64,000 nt of DNA from Knoxdaviesia capensis. Its lineage: Eukaryota > Ascomycota > Sordariomycetes > Microascales > Gondwanamycetaceae. This document shows, piece by piece, positions 19,561 to 30,795 of the stretch (position 1 is the first letter of the stretch; the number at the start of each line of letters is the position of its first letter). The notes beneath the pieces were generated by a model. That model searched no databases. It had not been told where the DNA came from and was given only the letters and a program-made list of their open reading frames with translations. The stretch covers positions 372,001 to 436,000 of the forward strand of contig LNGK01000009.1 in the NCBI GenBank assembly GCA_001510575.1, written 5' to 3'. The translations under genes were made by a program, and so were the position numbers.

Positions 19561-22009
19561 AGTGTGTAAAAGACGGCGGGACAGAGGGATTTTGCCGCCA
19601 CGAAGAGGGGAAATGTGGTGAGAACAGAGGGCAAAAACTTCAGCTCTTGAGTATGTTGGGGTCGCGTGTCTTAACCGGGGTGATGGCTTCGGCAGAAGGA
19701 AACGAAAAGCGGCTGGCTTGAAAGAGGAACACGGGAAGACCGTCTGGCATGTATCAAGACGTGCAGCTCGGGAATGGATGAGAACAATAGAAGAGACAGC
19801 ACAGCTTAAACGAACAAACAAACAAACGAAAGAAGGGAAAGGAAAGAGAGGTAAGTTTAGAGTGATGAACGGATCTGGACGGGGCAGTATCTCCAGGAAT
19901 GCCCCGAAATTAAACTGCATGAAACGTCTGCAAGAAGGGCACTGCTCAAGTGCTGAAGGACTATCTCGTCTGTGTTTGAAAGATGGGCAGAATCCTGGTT
20001 CAAGCTTGACACCCCCCTGTCACCGTAGCAGAAGAAGATAACAGAGCAAAGCAAAGATTGGCGGTGAAAGTGCTCTACGAAACACTAAAGAGCCGGCCGG
20101 CGAGCCTTTATTAATGGAACATGAATGCAGAGAGTCCACGTTTGATTTGATGGCACTCGGCAATGATATGAATTGAAGTGGCGAGCACTAGAAGGGGCTC
20201 GTCGTGGTATCAACGAAGCTGTGAGCGCCCTTCCTCCAAACCTGCGCGTCCCCCCGCCCCCGTCCAATTGCGAACTAAATCGGTTGTTGAGATGTCCCGA
20301 AAAGGGTCGTTTTCCTGATACGTTCCGCCGTGTTTGGCTAGGGGTTGTGTGGGACAGACAAGCGCCGCTATAGGGGCAAAGCTAAAAAAATGGAGACCAG
20401 AGGCTGCGCTGTGGCAGATACAAACCGATTACTTATTAGGTTTGTTGGTGCTAACGTCGGGGGGGGCTAACCGGTCCACGATGCGCTTGGATGGTCCCGC
20501 GGTATCGTTGGACAGCTTGGTTGAGTTGAGATGTTGGGACGTTGAGCCTTGAGTTGGTCGACGTCGGCCCATTATGGCATTCAACGGCTTTAACCCGTTA
20601 TATCTCGACTCACTCCGTTTATATGTTACACCTACCCATCGCTATGGGTACCTGAGCCTTGCCTCTCGAAGAAGTGTTTATTAATGCATGTTTTGCGAAG
20701 AATCCTACAGTATACACTCAAGTTGATACTCAAGTTGGTGCTCTTCACATGCTTGGTGGATCTTGTTGGGGCCCTCGGCCTGCTCAACCAGAACAGAGAA
20801 AAACGAGCCAGGGACATCTTGGCCTGTTCGTTGTTTGTCAAGCTCCATGACATATCCGGCCCAGCGCAAATCCGGTCAGCATCTTGGGGGCCTGCATTAT
20901 TGGACGTCCCAAACATTGCACTCTCGCTCGGTTTCGACACTGCACGTGCGGCGGCGCTTCGTCTCGAACCCTAGAAACCCCAGCCGGATATTGCCAGATA
21001 GGGCTTAAGGCACCAAGGCCGCAAGACGTCCAGTCACTGTGATCACAACACTACGCCGTGTTGGTCGGTCCTTCTGACACTCACAGCACGCGTGTGGACT
21101 CAGAAGTGAGACACGCAGCTCACATGGCGTGGAACCAGGAAATAAGAAGGTTACATGGCCATAGGCGAAAGAATATCAGGACACGCAGAATATCGGCCTG
21201 CAAAAAGATGGACTGTCGTTCATTTAAATGCATAGGCCGATCGACGGATAGTGCCGTGTATCTATGTAGCTAACCACTCTTGCCATTCAGTGTTTCTGGG
21301 AGGCTCCTTCCGGGAGAGGCACCAAGGCGTGCTCTTTGGTTGGCAGGCGCGGCCGGTATGACGGCGCTCTTGCCCAAACTCTGGAAGTTCTAGAACTCTC
21401 CTCCCGGCTTCTAGCCTCATGTCCCGAACGTGAATTTATTCAACGACATCTATCAAACACGGTGTGAAGCATGAATCGGCGAAACGCGCTTCATGTCCGC
21501 GCTGTTGATTCACAGATGTGGTTCGCGGTTGTGGCCGTGTATGACTGTGCCAGCCTTGCTCCTTCAGCCTAGGATCATATATTTATCTGACTTTTCATAG
21601 CGTCTGACTGGTCATAGCGCTGAAGCCACTGGTCCTCGCGATAGGTCTTGGCCGGTCCGGTGCTGCCGAGATGCCGAGTCCGCTGAAATGAAGGACCAGG
21701 GGGCAGACTTTTATCGTCACATCGTAGGAGGGAGCAGCACATGAAGACGATAAAATCTAGGGCTGAGCTGCAAGAATCTGGGCTGAGCTGCATGTGCCCT
21801 TGGTGAGCCCCGATCAGGATCACAGTACCCATCCTGCGCATATATATGTAAATCGGGCGGGCGCCTGATCCTTTTCCCTTTTTCATGAGTCTTCTTCTTC
21901 ATTTTCTTTTTTCGTTTCCTCTAGGAGAATTAGCAGGCCGTTGACAAAAGACGGCCAATCAGTTTATTCCAAGAACCACTATTTAATACTCGCACCCACC
22001 TTTTCCCTA
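19561..22009. other. Divergent intergenic region, 2.45 kb
   Basis: Between the starts of the PKS (-) and the CorA-like gene (+). Near the PKS start (19800-19860) the + strand is purine-rich, so the PKS leader is pyrimidine-rich on its own strand. A telobox-like CGAACCCTAG lies near 20966. Short open frames have no recognisable content. Confidence 0.5.
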
Positions 22010-24120
22010 ATGGTCCCGGAACTTTCCAAAAATGCTGCTGACAGCAGGGCCCAGGAGATTCTTCCAAGCGCACCTCACGACGCTAGCGAACCAGAGAGCA
22101 AAAACCAAGGCGGTGCGCCTCCCGGTGATGCCTCGCCCCATCCCGACGCGCCGGCCGTTTCCCCAGACGACGTAATATGGCCACCCTCTGCACCAACTCT
22201 GCCCAGTGACGGCTCAACATGGCCACCCGCGACTCCGGTCGTGCCCAGCGACGACACAGGAAGGCCGCCTCCAGCACCAGCTCTGTCCAGTGACGATGTA
22301 ATACGGCCAGTTTCTGCTCCGGCTCCGGCGGCCCTGCCCGAGTTGAGATCGAAGACACGGCCGAGATTTATCGAAACCGCGTACGCTCTGGACTGGTTTC
22401 CCGGCAGTAAGCCCACACTGCAGAGATTCACGTCTTTTCATGAGCTTGGCCACTCCACCCTCCACCCCCCTCCGAACCTGGCCCACCGTCTGGTCGTCAC
22501 CCGGGATGCCGTCGCTTTCAGAGAGTTCCGTTTCGAGTACACTGATAAAGACTCTTACCGCGATCCACTCATCAATCAGTACATCCTGGACGCGTACAAC
22601 AAGGGAGCCTGGGCCAAGATGTCGGCATCGGCCGCCGTTGACACCGATGACGGAGGGTCAGCACCAGAGCTTTTCCATGGTTGCTATATACAAGTCGTCG
22701 GAGTCCCAGCCATGAAACCTATATTGACGTCTCGTGTGATGGTCTTAAAGCGGGAGAAACTGACTTGTGTGTATTCCATCCCATATAAGTGGCTTCTAAT
22801 GTGCTAACCCCTAATCTCCCTGTAGTGATGTTCTTGCAAGGGGATATGGCCTTCCGGCGCTACACCACTCTCGCTGATGTTTCAACCTTGGTCAATCCGT
22901 ATCGAGAATTTCAACCTGAATGTTTTGAGCACAGCTTGATACATCTGCTTAGCAACAGAGCCCAGATTCCAGAGAATCTCTTTGAGATAGTGCTCTCGCT
23001 ATCTCATGACTCCTTCCTCTCCTATTTCAGTCAAAAGCGAGCGCAGCTGACCACATATGGCCACTTAGTCCTCAGCGACATAGAGGCTATGCTTGCCATA
23101 TATCGCCGGAGCAGGCGGCTTCGAGCTCTGGCCGGGACTAGCCTGCATGATCCTCTTGTGCCTGACTCTGAGTGGCAAAGCCTCCTTGACTGGGGATGGA
23201 AGCGGCTCGGCACAGAACAAGACCGGAGAAACAGCTTGCAAGCAAGTACCGGACTCCCCAGCAAGCCAAAACGGAACCAGACGATGGAGACAGATGTCCC
23301 TCCCTCGGAGGGGTTGGAGTGGGATTCTGACGACGAGAACGGCTGGAAGGCGGTCGCGAACGGAGAGACCAACACGAATGACCGAGACGCGAGAGCCACC
23401 CAAAGAGTCGCCTACCTTGGAGGTCTCTTCCTCCCATTCACGATTGTTGCCGGTGTCCTTGCCATCGAGGGCGACTATGGCGTCGAGGGCCCCCGGTTCT
23501 GGGTGTTCTGGGTGTCATCAGCAGTGGCATCTCTCCTCTGCGTGCTAATCATCTACCTGGATGACCTCAGAGGCATAATCGTTTACCTCGACGACTGGAG
23601 ATCCAGCGACAGCGATCATTACTCCGTCGTTGCTTACGGTAATGATGATTCAGACGGATCTGATGCCTCGACGATGTCTCTCAAGCGGCCGTTATGGAGA
23701 CGGTGGATCTCGGTGTGGTTTCGAATCAGAAGGAGGCAGACCGTTTCAACCACCGATGGTTCGTCTATGGTAGATGATCACCGGCCAACTGACCCAGAGA
23801 CAGGAAAGCCTCCTGGGTCTCCCGGACAACCCGGGTTCCCTTCAGGCGACAGTCCTCCTCCAACCGCAGGATATCCTGGAACCGATAATGGTCCGAATCG
23901 GATATCCACCGACGGATCATTTGGTGATGCATCCGATGTCATTTATTCAGAAGATGGCCTGGCTGTTTCATCTCCAGATGGATTTTCCGATTCAGCAGCC
24001 AGGCGTGGGGTCATCCACGTACCACGCCGCCGGCCTCAGAGACTGGGATGGGCTGGAGCTGTCAGAGTTGCGGTAGGAGCACCACCCAAAAAGATGAAAG
24101 TCATGAAAGACAAGCTGTAA
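22010..24120 (+). CDS. CorA-like membrane protein without an evident GMN motif
   Basis: Two exons, 22010-22766 and 22826-24120 (683 residues). The 59-nt intron has GTGTGT, a TGCTAAC branch sequence and TGTAG, and joins in phase 1. The frame is open upstream only from a TTG, so the ATG at 22010 (M-V-P-E-L) is chosen. Residues about 45-105 hold four degenerate repeats of the form S-D-D-x-x-x-P-P-x-x-P-x-x-P. A soluble domain follows, then two hydrophobic helices at about 446-497: R-V-A-Y-L-G-G-L-F-L-P-F-T-I-V-A-G-V, a short loop with E-G-D-Y-G-V-E-G, and F-W-V-F-W-V-S-S into a second helix. This two-helix end resembles fungal CorA-like (Mg2+/Zn2+ transporter fold) proteins, but where magnesium channels have G-M-N this reads A-I-E-G. 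The cytosolic tail is Ser/Gly/Pro-rich with a basic end. Transport activity is doubtful. Confidence 0.75.
22160..22335 (+). repeat. Degenerate proline-rich repeats within the CorA-like CDS
   Basis: Four imperfect units of about 17 codons, each with a Ser-Asp-Asp/Gly start and spaced prolines. They read as a disordered linker in the N-terminal part of the protein. The nucleotide copies have diverged. Confidence 0.6.
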
Positions 24121-24800
24121 CGGACGGAATGAACCTCAAAGATGGCGGTTTTCTTGTTCTTTACTTTCACGAGAACTGTCGAATTGGTGGAGCTTCTTAT
24201 ACCTATCAAATAAAGCATAGCCAACGCGCCTTTGAAAACACAAGACATAGTGATGAGAAACGGGCAGTTATCGTAACTTCCCATCTGGTTTTAACGCCAT
24301 CACGTGAATCATACAATTGGGGAAGGAGTGAGAAATAAGCTTAACTCTCTTTGGAAGTTCTGGAATCTTGATAATTATTCTAGCTTCATTTCATGAACAA
24401 CGGAGCCTCCATCTCGACTTCGAGATTTTCCATGTTCCATCCATCGTATCTTAGGGTTAGGGCTGGTGGACCGGGATTACCCGTCTTGTTTGTCAATAAG
24501 CATTAATTTTCGCATTTACCAGTCAACGCCGCTTCAATCAAACTTCAATGCGTGAGTGCATGACCTTTTTGTTTACATTTGCCGGACTTCCCGTTTGCCG
24601 AGTTCCAAAGTCTTTCTCTGGCTTCCATCAAATCTTCTGGTACTACGACCAACATCTACACAGAATCTTTGCGACACTCCAGCCACGCAACTGTTACATT
24701 GTCGCAGACTCAGGACATTATCGAATCACAAATCATTCCGAAGCCCTAACCACGCTTAGCCAAGTGGTGCGAACGACCCCCGCAAACCCTAACCCGAACG
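24121..24800 (+). promoter_or_regulatory. Upstream region of small membrane protein with telomere-type repeats
   Basis: 680 nt between two + genes. It holds (TTAGGG)2 at 24451-24462, CCCTAACC near 24744 and AAACCCTAACCC at 24784-24795, the last ending 5 nt before the ATG at 24801. No coding sequence is supported. Confidence 0.5.
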
Positions 24801-25292
24801 ATGTCCACACCGACACGGGCAGCCTCGGTGCTGGCGCTGGCCCAGGCCCTGCTCCGGCCCCCGGTTCTACCTTTTACGCTGCATTTTGCGATTGAGACCG
24901 TTGCCGGCACCGTGTTTGTGCTTACGCCCGGCGCGCAGCTCGCCGCGGCTGCTGGCGAAGGCCCGCCCGACGCGCGACTCCTGGTGCAGTCATACGGCGG
25001 CGCAGTGCTCTCGAGTGCGCTGATCAGTTTGGTGGTCGCCATGGGATGTACCGAGGCTGTGGCATCTGGCGGGCCGCTTGTGTTCGACCGCCAGGCTCAG
25101 CTAATAGCCGCCGGCTTTGCCTTTTGGCATCTGTGGCCGTGCCACCGAGCCTTTGGCCGGATGTCAGCCGCGAGACAAACGCCAGCAACCCGGCCCCAAG
25201 ATCGCACGCTGGGAGGCCCTATGGTGCATCTGTTCGTCCACAGCGCGCTGGTGGCGTTATTTGGCTGGTCAGCTATGTACACGGGTGTCTAG
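24801..25292 (+). CDS. Small multi-span membrane protein, function unknown
   Basis: A single exon of 163 residues from the ATG at 24801. I see four hydrophobic stretches: about 22-52, 64-85, 97-117 and 141-160, consistent with a small integral membrane protein. The strongest features are H-F-A-I-E-T-V in the first helix, F-W-H-L-W-P-C-H in the third and P-M-V-H-L-F-V-H in the last, with conserved-looking His residues near membrane faces. I recall similar uncharacterised proteins in filamentous fungi but cannot name a family or function. GC-rich third codon positions agree with the neighbouring genes and support coding. The next gene (Bfr2) converges on it from the right. Confidence 0.7.
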   Translation: MSTPTRAASVLALAQALLRPPVLPFTLHFAIETVAGTVFVLTPGAQLAAAAGEGPPDARLLVQSYGGAVLSSALISLVVAMGCTEAVASGGPLVFDRQAQLIAAGFAFWHLWPCHRAFGRMSAARQTPATRPQDRTLGGPMVHLFVHSALVALFGWSAMYTGV

Positions 25293-25696
25293 AACAGAAT
25301 CTAGTCGCAAGCCATTTCATTGACCTACAAGGGGAGGCGAGGTATTGGGCGGGAACCGGTTTCCTATTATGATGTGGTATTATGGGCGAATGGGGCGTTA
25401 TCAGACGTGCTGCGTCACAGCAGGCGGGAAACGGATACTTTGGGATGGGAATACGGCGGTTTCGGGAACTGGGATTGTTTATGGGAGGCATGTTTGCACG
25501 GCTCAGATGATTGATGCTTCTTTGTTTTTGTTGGTTGGTTCAACTGAAATGCAAATGCTTTTATCGTCCTTTTATGTACACTAATGATGCGCTGAAATGC
25601 AATGAACACGCCCGACAGAAACTCCAAGATCTACACCTGCTTTTTCTAAACCATTGGAGTTGGGTACAGAGCATGGGGTATATATCCAAGACACAT
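25293..25696. other. Convergent intergenic region
   Basis: 404 nt between the stops of the small membrane protein (+) and Bfr2 (-). Short open frames only. Confidence 0.5.
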
Positions 25697-27695
25697 CTAG
25701 CTGCGGAACAACCGGAGTCCGGCCTCCTCAGCATCCACTTCTTCCTCCTCATCCGCCTCGCTCTCGGCGTCCTCCTCGTCCAGCACGGTGCGCTGGCCGA
25801 AGAGTGTCGAGAACAGTCGGTCAATCGCATCCTGTTCCCAGGAGCGACGGTCCTCGGGCGCCATGAAACTCTGGAGCTTCTCGTGGACAGTGTACCTCAG
25901 CTTGCGGCCCCGGCTGGCGCGTCGGTCGACCGTCTTGCGGGTCTTGGCCACGCCCTTGGCCGCAGAGACTGCAGCAGCGGCAACGGCAGCCACGCCAGCA
26001 CCAAGCTCCTCGGTGGTGCGCTGCTCCACGAGCTCCTTCAGAAGCATCTGGTACAGGTCGGCATCGTCGTAGACAGCCGCACCAGGCACCTTGGAGTTGG
26101 CCTGCAGCGGCGCGCACGACCGAGCGACCTGCGTGCGCTGCACCAGCCGTACAGGGTCGGCGAGCTGCTGATCTAGCACCGAGGTGATCGTGTTTGCTGC
26201 CGCTGTCGAGAGCCGCGAGCCCCGGGCTGCGGCGGCACCGGCGGTCGACGCCATGCCGACGCGCTGCGACCACTTATCTAGAGTGGTGCGGCGGCGCTTG
26301 AGCGTGATCTGCTCATCGGCCTCCATGTACGCCCAGAGGGCCGCAGACGACGTCGTCAGGCCGACCTGGCGCTTGCGCTTGCCTCCAGCACTGCTCTCTG
26401 AGCGCATGCCATCAAGCGTGGACCAGAGCTTCAGTGCAGCGAGTTCGGCGGCCTCGTAGGCTTCGGTTCCTGCGGGGGACGCGGAGCCGGTAGTGTCGGC
26501 GGTGGCGATGATGACCGGGAGAGAATTGATGGCCACCAATGATTTCTGAAGCCGGATACGCAGACTCAGGAGACTGTCGAAGACTTTGCGCTGTTGTCGG
26601 ACGGCCTCTCCTTTTTCAACCTCCTGACGTGCGGCTGCTGAAAGTGCTGATAGGTGGTCGCGGGGTACTGATGATGGCTGGGAAGCTGTCTTTTTGGGAG
26701 GCTCGGCTTCGCCGTTTGGTTCCTCATCGTCCTCGCCTTCGTCCTCATCGTCGTCACTTCCGTCGTCATCCCTATCCTCACCCTCGACCTCGGCCTCAGC
26801 TTCGTCGTTCACAATGGGCTCTTCACCATCATCGTCCTCATCGTCACTCTCGTCATCATCCTCCTGCTCTTCATCGTCGATGAAGCTATCAATCTCGTAC
26901 TCATCATCTCCAGCGCCCTCCTCGTCGTCGCCCTTTCCGGCACCCCGCTCTGTCGACGCCTCGAGATCCATGAAATCAACAGCCCGGGGCCGCCGGCTCC
27001 GGGCGATGGGTGGCAGATTGGGCTTGGTGCTGCCGCGGAACACATAGCTTCCAAATCGCTCGGCGTCCGACTCGCCCAGGGCGTCGTCGCTGGGAATCTC
27101 GTCCTCGTCTGATATAGGCGCGTTCAGGGCAGCCTCGACATCCACGTCGTCGAGTTCGGCGAACTCGCCCTCTTCGTCAGAGTGGGCATCGCTTGAGGCT
27201 TCGTCCTCCTCCTCATCGTCGTTTTCAGAGTCGTCGTCGGCAGGTCCGCCCGAGTTGGCTGCTTCGAGCGTTTTCCGTGAAACTCGCGACCCGCGGTACT
27301 GCGGCCCCAGCGAAAGGCCTTCGTTCTTGCGCAGCTTGCTCTTACTATATAGTTTGAGTACCTCGGTTAGTAATTTTTTCAAGTTTCAAGCGGCTGTTAT
27401 CACTCTATTAACTAGCAAAGCAGTTGTCCGAAGCTCAAATCGACGTACCTAACAGCAACATAGTGTTCCGTGCCAAGGTCTTCATCTGCGCTCGCATCCG
27501 ACTCAACATCGGCTCCGTCCTTCTCTGGGTCGAAGTCTATCCGCCAACACCGCATTTCACATATGGTTAGTCAATTACAAATGAAGCGAGGGGGAGAGAT
27601 GTCAAGACCTCCGGCAACAAACCTGTTTGGGGCTTCTCTTCGGTGACGGCGGCAGCAACAAGCCGCGCCCGCGACCGCGTCATTTTCGGAGTCAT
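25697..27695 (-). CDS. bfr2: Bfr2/AATF-like nucleolar ribosome biogenesis protein
   Basis: Three minus-strand exons, 27623-27695, 27449-27536 and 25697-27344, give 602 residues. Donors are GTTTGT and GTACGT, acceptors GATAG and TATAG, and the second intron has a TTACTAAC branch sequence. Joining restores D-F-D-P-E-K-D and E-H-Y-V-A-V-S-K-S-K-L-R-K, hallmarks of Bfr2. The start is the first ATG (M-T-P-K-M-T-R-S-R-A-R); the next at 27683 is a possible alternative. Residues about 70-270 are a very acidic Asp/Glu/Ser tract. The AATF/Che1 region follows (R-K-V-F-D-S-L-L-S-L-R-I-R-L-Q-K), then the TRAUB region near 465-545 (D-D-A-D-L-Y-Q-M-L-L-K-E-L, S-R-G-R-K-L-R-Y-T-V-H-E-K-L). Yeast Bfr2 acts in the small-subunit processome with Enp2, in the same process as Bud22 encoded 8 kb away. 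Confidence 0.92.
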
Positions 27696-28297
27696 CACTT
27701 GGATTCCGGTGAATAGCTGGGGGTAGCGCAATTGAAATCCAGTTTGTCGTTTGGTGGTCCTGAAGATTACTTGAGGATGTTCGCAAAAAACGAAAATCAA
27801 AAATAAAAAAAAATAAAGAGAAAAGAAAATAAAAAGGTGAGGACCAGGTCCATAAACTTTTAGGCGGTGTTGCTTGGCAGAAAAAATCCAGCATATTTGT
27901 TATCTTATCGGAGAGTGGGATATCTAAGGTCTAACCCTATAGTCCAGCACATCTCATCGCCTGATGGCCTTTGCGATTGCGGACGATTTGCGAGAGGTGA
28001 AGTGCTTATGAGATCAAGGGGTTCAAAATTTTCTCTTCTTACGAGTCATGAAGTTTCAAAAAAGCATTTTATTCTGAGCCTGCAGTGTAAAAGTTGAACT
28101 AAAAGGGGAAAAATAGCAAACCAAAGATACTTTCAGACACTCCAGTGATCCGTCTCCAGCCCGTCTCAACCACCACACTCAAGATTTCTCTTCCGCAGAT
28201 AACAGTCATTCCTTCTTGAGGTCTCAATATCAATATTTCCGAGCATTAACTTAATCGTCCGTGAAAGGTTGTATATTCTCAGCCAGGGCTGCGCCGC
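27696..28297. promoter_or_regulatory. Upstream region of Bfr2 and 3' flank of dynamin gene
   Basis: 602 nt between two minus-strand genes. A telobox CTAACCCTA lies at 27931-27939, about 240 nt upstream of the Bfr2 ATG. An A-rich stretch on the + strand (27784-27835) makes the immediate Bfr2 leader T-rich on its sense strand. Confidence 0.5.
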
Positions 28298-30728
28298 TCA
28301 AATGCTTTGGAGCTCCCGGATTGCCCCGCGCAAGGCGACAGCCTGTCGGTTGAGGTCTACTCGCTTCCTCGATGTGGTGGGAAGTTCCTGGGCCAAATTT
28401 CTGATCTCATCGTCATCCATGGAACCGATGGTGGTGGCTGAAAAGAAGGTCGGGAGGGGATTGAGTATGTGTCTCTCGATGACCTGGCGGCACACGTTGT
28501 CGACAAATCTCCTTAGAGAAATCTGTGAGCGTAGTCAGGCATTGGTTAAAATCAACGAAGAGAATGTTGCAGAAATGGGGATGAGTCCTATGGCGGGCTT
28601 GCGGTTCAGATATGCTGTTTGCACGCGGGAGTTTACTTACCTCATAGTATGCCAGCATCGAAAACAGGGCATCAACGGATGTCTCCAGGCTGACCTGCTC
28701 GTCAAGACGAAGCTTTCCTGCAATGACAATGTAGTCGGCGTCATAAGTGATCGGATGCATCTTCTCATCCTCCAGGAGCATATCCAGTTCCTTCCACGCC
28801 TCCTCGGCGGATTGGTCGAGCTTTTCATTGCAGAGCGCGAGAGCCTTGCGGCGCATGTCCTGTTGAGATTCCAAGATTGATGCATGGATAGCGTGAGATA
28901 TCCAAGCTCTGACCAGAGCTAAAACATCATTGACGTGAAATTTGGCAATTTCAGGCCATCGCTGGCTATGTACATGGTATAACTCTGCAATCAGTTGTGA
29001 GTTGTAGTTACCAGGGAGCTCCTGACCACGAGAACTGCATTGTATCTAGATATAGGCTTAATTTGTTAGAATCAACACCAAGTTACCGGGAGAGTGGTGT
29101 CCAGTGTATCGTTATTGTGATGTATGTCAAGGAGGACCAAGGGATGGCTGTGAGAGGATAGCAATGGAAAAGTAACTCGACTGAGAACACCATACCTTTG
29201 AGACCCAAGTGAGCATGCTTTCAGTGGTCTGCAAAACAGAATCTTTGACCTTGAGACGATCCCAGGCCGACGGGAGACTGGTTCCCTCCTTTTTGATCTG
29301 AACGCGGACTCCTGAGGCGTTACCATGAATTTTTCTTGTGGAACCCTTATTTTTCATGACATCGGCAAAATTCATGTTCTTTTCCTGGGCTAGAGATCGA
29401 AGACGGGTCCCGTCTTTTCTGAAGAACCCGGCCAAACTCTGAGAATAATTTCCGAGGAGGGCAGCCTGCGCCAATTCATGATAGCTGGAGCACATGTTGA
29501 GCAGAAACACCCGCATTGCGGTGATAGTTTCACGCGGTTCTCCAAGCTTCGCAAGTCTGGTTTCAATCTCCAGAAGCTTTTTCTGGCATTCAGAGATGAC
29601 ACCTGGCAGTTCGTTCTTGATGTGTTGAATGAGAAGCACTTGGACAAACTGCTGGAGGTTGGAGGCTCCGATGCGGGTGGGATCTAGATCATGAGGCTTC
29701 CACACACTCGATGAAAAGAAATCTTTTTCGGCGGCATCCATTTGGGCTAAAGTCATTCCGGCCTGCAAGTCCTTCGGGCTGGCGTTTTTCAACAGGAAAT
29801 ATCCCAAGTTGAGTCTCACATTGCCCATGTTCTTGGCCAGGCTTGCGATGCGCCCCTCGGTGCCAGCATTGATCAGATCTGCTTTGGTGATGATGCCAAC
29901 AGTGCGAGTTCCGTCTGGGTCAAACTCGCGAGCAATCTGGATGATTTCCTGATTCGCAATGTCGTTGGTAGCTTGAACTACGGCTAGGATGATCGTTCTC
30001 TTGTTGCCGATGTAGTCCTGGACTAGTTCGTTCACGCACTTAATGTCTTCCTCAGACTGCTCTTCGTTGACAACCGAGATCAGGCCGGGAAGATCCACAA
30101 TATCGAGACTGACATTGGTGTCTCCAGACACCTCAAGGAGGAGAGTATTTCTGGAGAAGGAATGTCCACTGGGGTTCTGGGGGGACCGAAGTCCCATCAG
30201 TTCCGACACTTCAGCAATGACAGCCGAAAGCTCGGAGATATCGCCAAGGTTCCGGAAATAGTCTTCTAGGCGGATGGTCCCATCCACACTGTAGTCCTCA
30301 TGGCCGGCAATGATCGAAGCTTGAATAACCTTATCACCTGTAGTATGTCGAAGTTGGATTTTCGTAGCAAACCGGGTGCAGAGTCCATCCTGCTGAGGGA
30401 ATGGAAGGGATGTCACTCGAGTGAGAACCGAGCTTTTCCCGGTAGACTGGTCTCCGCAGACCACCAGTCTGGGGAATGAGATGTCATGTCCGCTTCCGAG
30501 GGAAGCAGCCTTGGCAATGATGTCCAGCAAGTCCTGGTCCATCAGAGAAATCTCCTGCTTGAAGAGCGGGACGACCCCGTTGGCTGTGTCCGAATCCATA
30601 TCAGACGGCTCAGTGTCTGTGGCAGAAAATTCAGAATTGGTGGGGGACAAAGCTGACCAAGCAGCAAATTGAGGAAAACGAGCAAATATGTTGAGAAAAG
30701 ACACCTCTGGTATGACTGATGGAGACAT
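28298..30728 (-). CDS. Dynamin-family GTPase
   Basis: Three minus-strand exons, 29196-30728, 28641-29045 and 28298-28522, give 720 residues. Introns (150 and 118 nt; GTATGG...TCTAG with a CTAAC branch, GTAAGT...CACAG) join in phase 0 and restore W-V-S-K-I-Q-C-S-S-R-G-Q-E-L-P-G-N-Y-N and Y-Y-E-I-S-L-R-R-F-V-D-N-V-C-R-Q-V-I-E-R-H. GTPase motifs: P-loop G-D-Q-S-T-G-K-S-S at 92-100, switch I Thr118, D-L-P-G at 212-215, T-K-A-D at 281-284. The dynamin stalk follows (R-W-P-E-I-A-K-F-H-V-N-D-V) and the GTPase effector domain ends the protein. No PH or proline-rich domain, so it is closer to the Mx/Vps1-like fungal dynamins than to classical dynamin. Such proteins assemble on membranes and act in fission or remodelling; the target membrane is unknown. 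An alternative start at Met44 (30599) is possible. Confidence 0.93.
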
Positions 30729-30740
30729 GGGTGATGAAGA

Positions 30741-30795
30741 GGAAGGATGAGGAGGAAAGGAAGGATGAGGAGGAAAGGAAGGATGAGGAGGAGAG
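30741..30795. repeat. 18-bp tandem repeat in dynamin leader
   Basis: About three copies of GAAGGATGAGGAGGAAAG, 13-67 nt upstream of the dynamin ATG, so they are pyrimidine-rich on the sense strand and probably lie in the 5' UTR. Confidence 0.85.
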
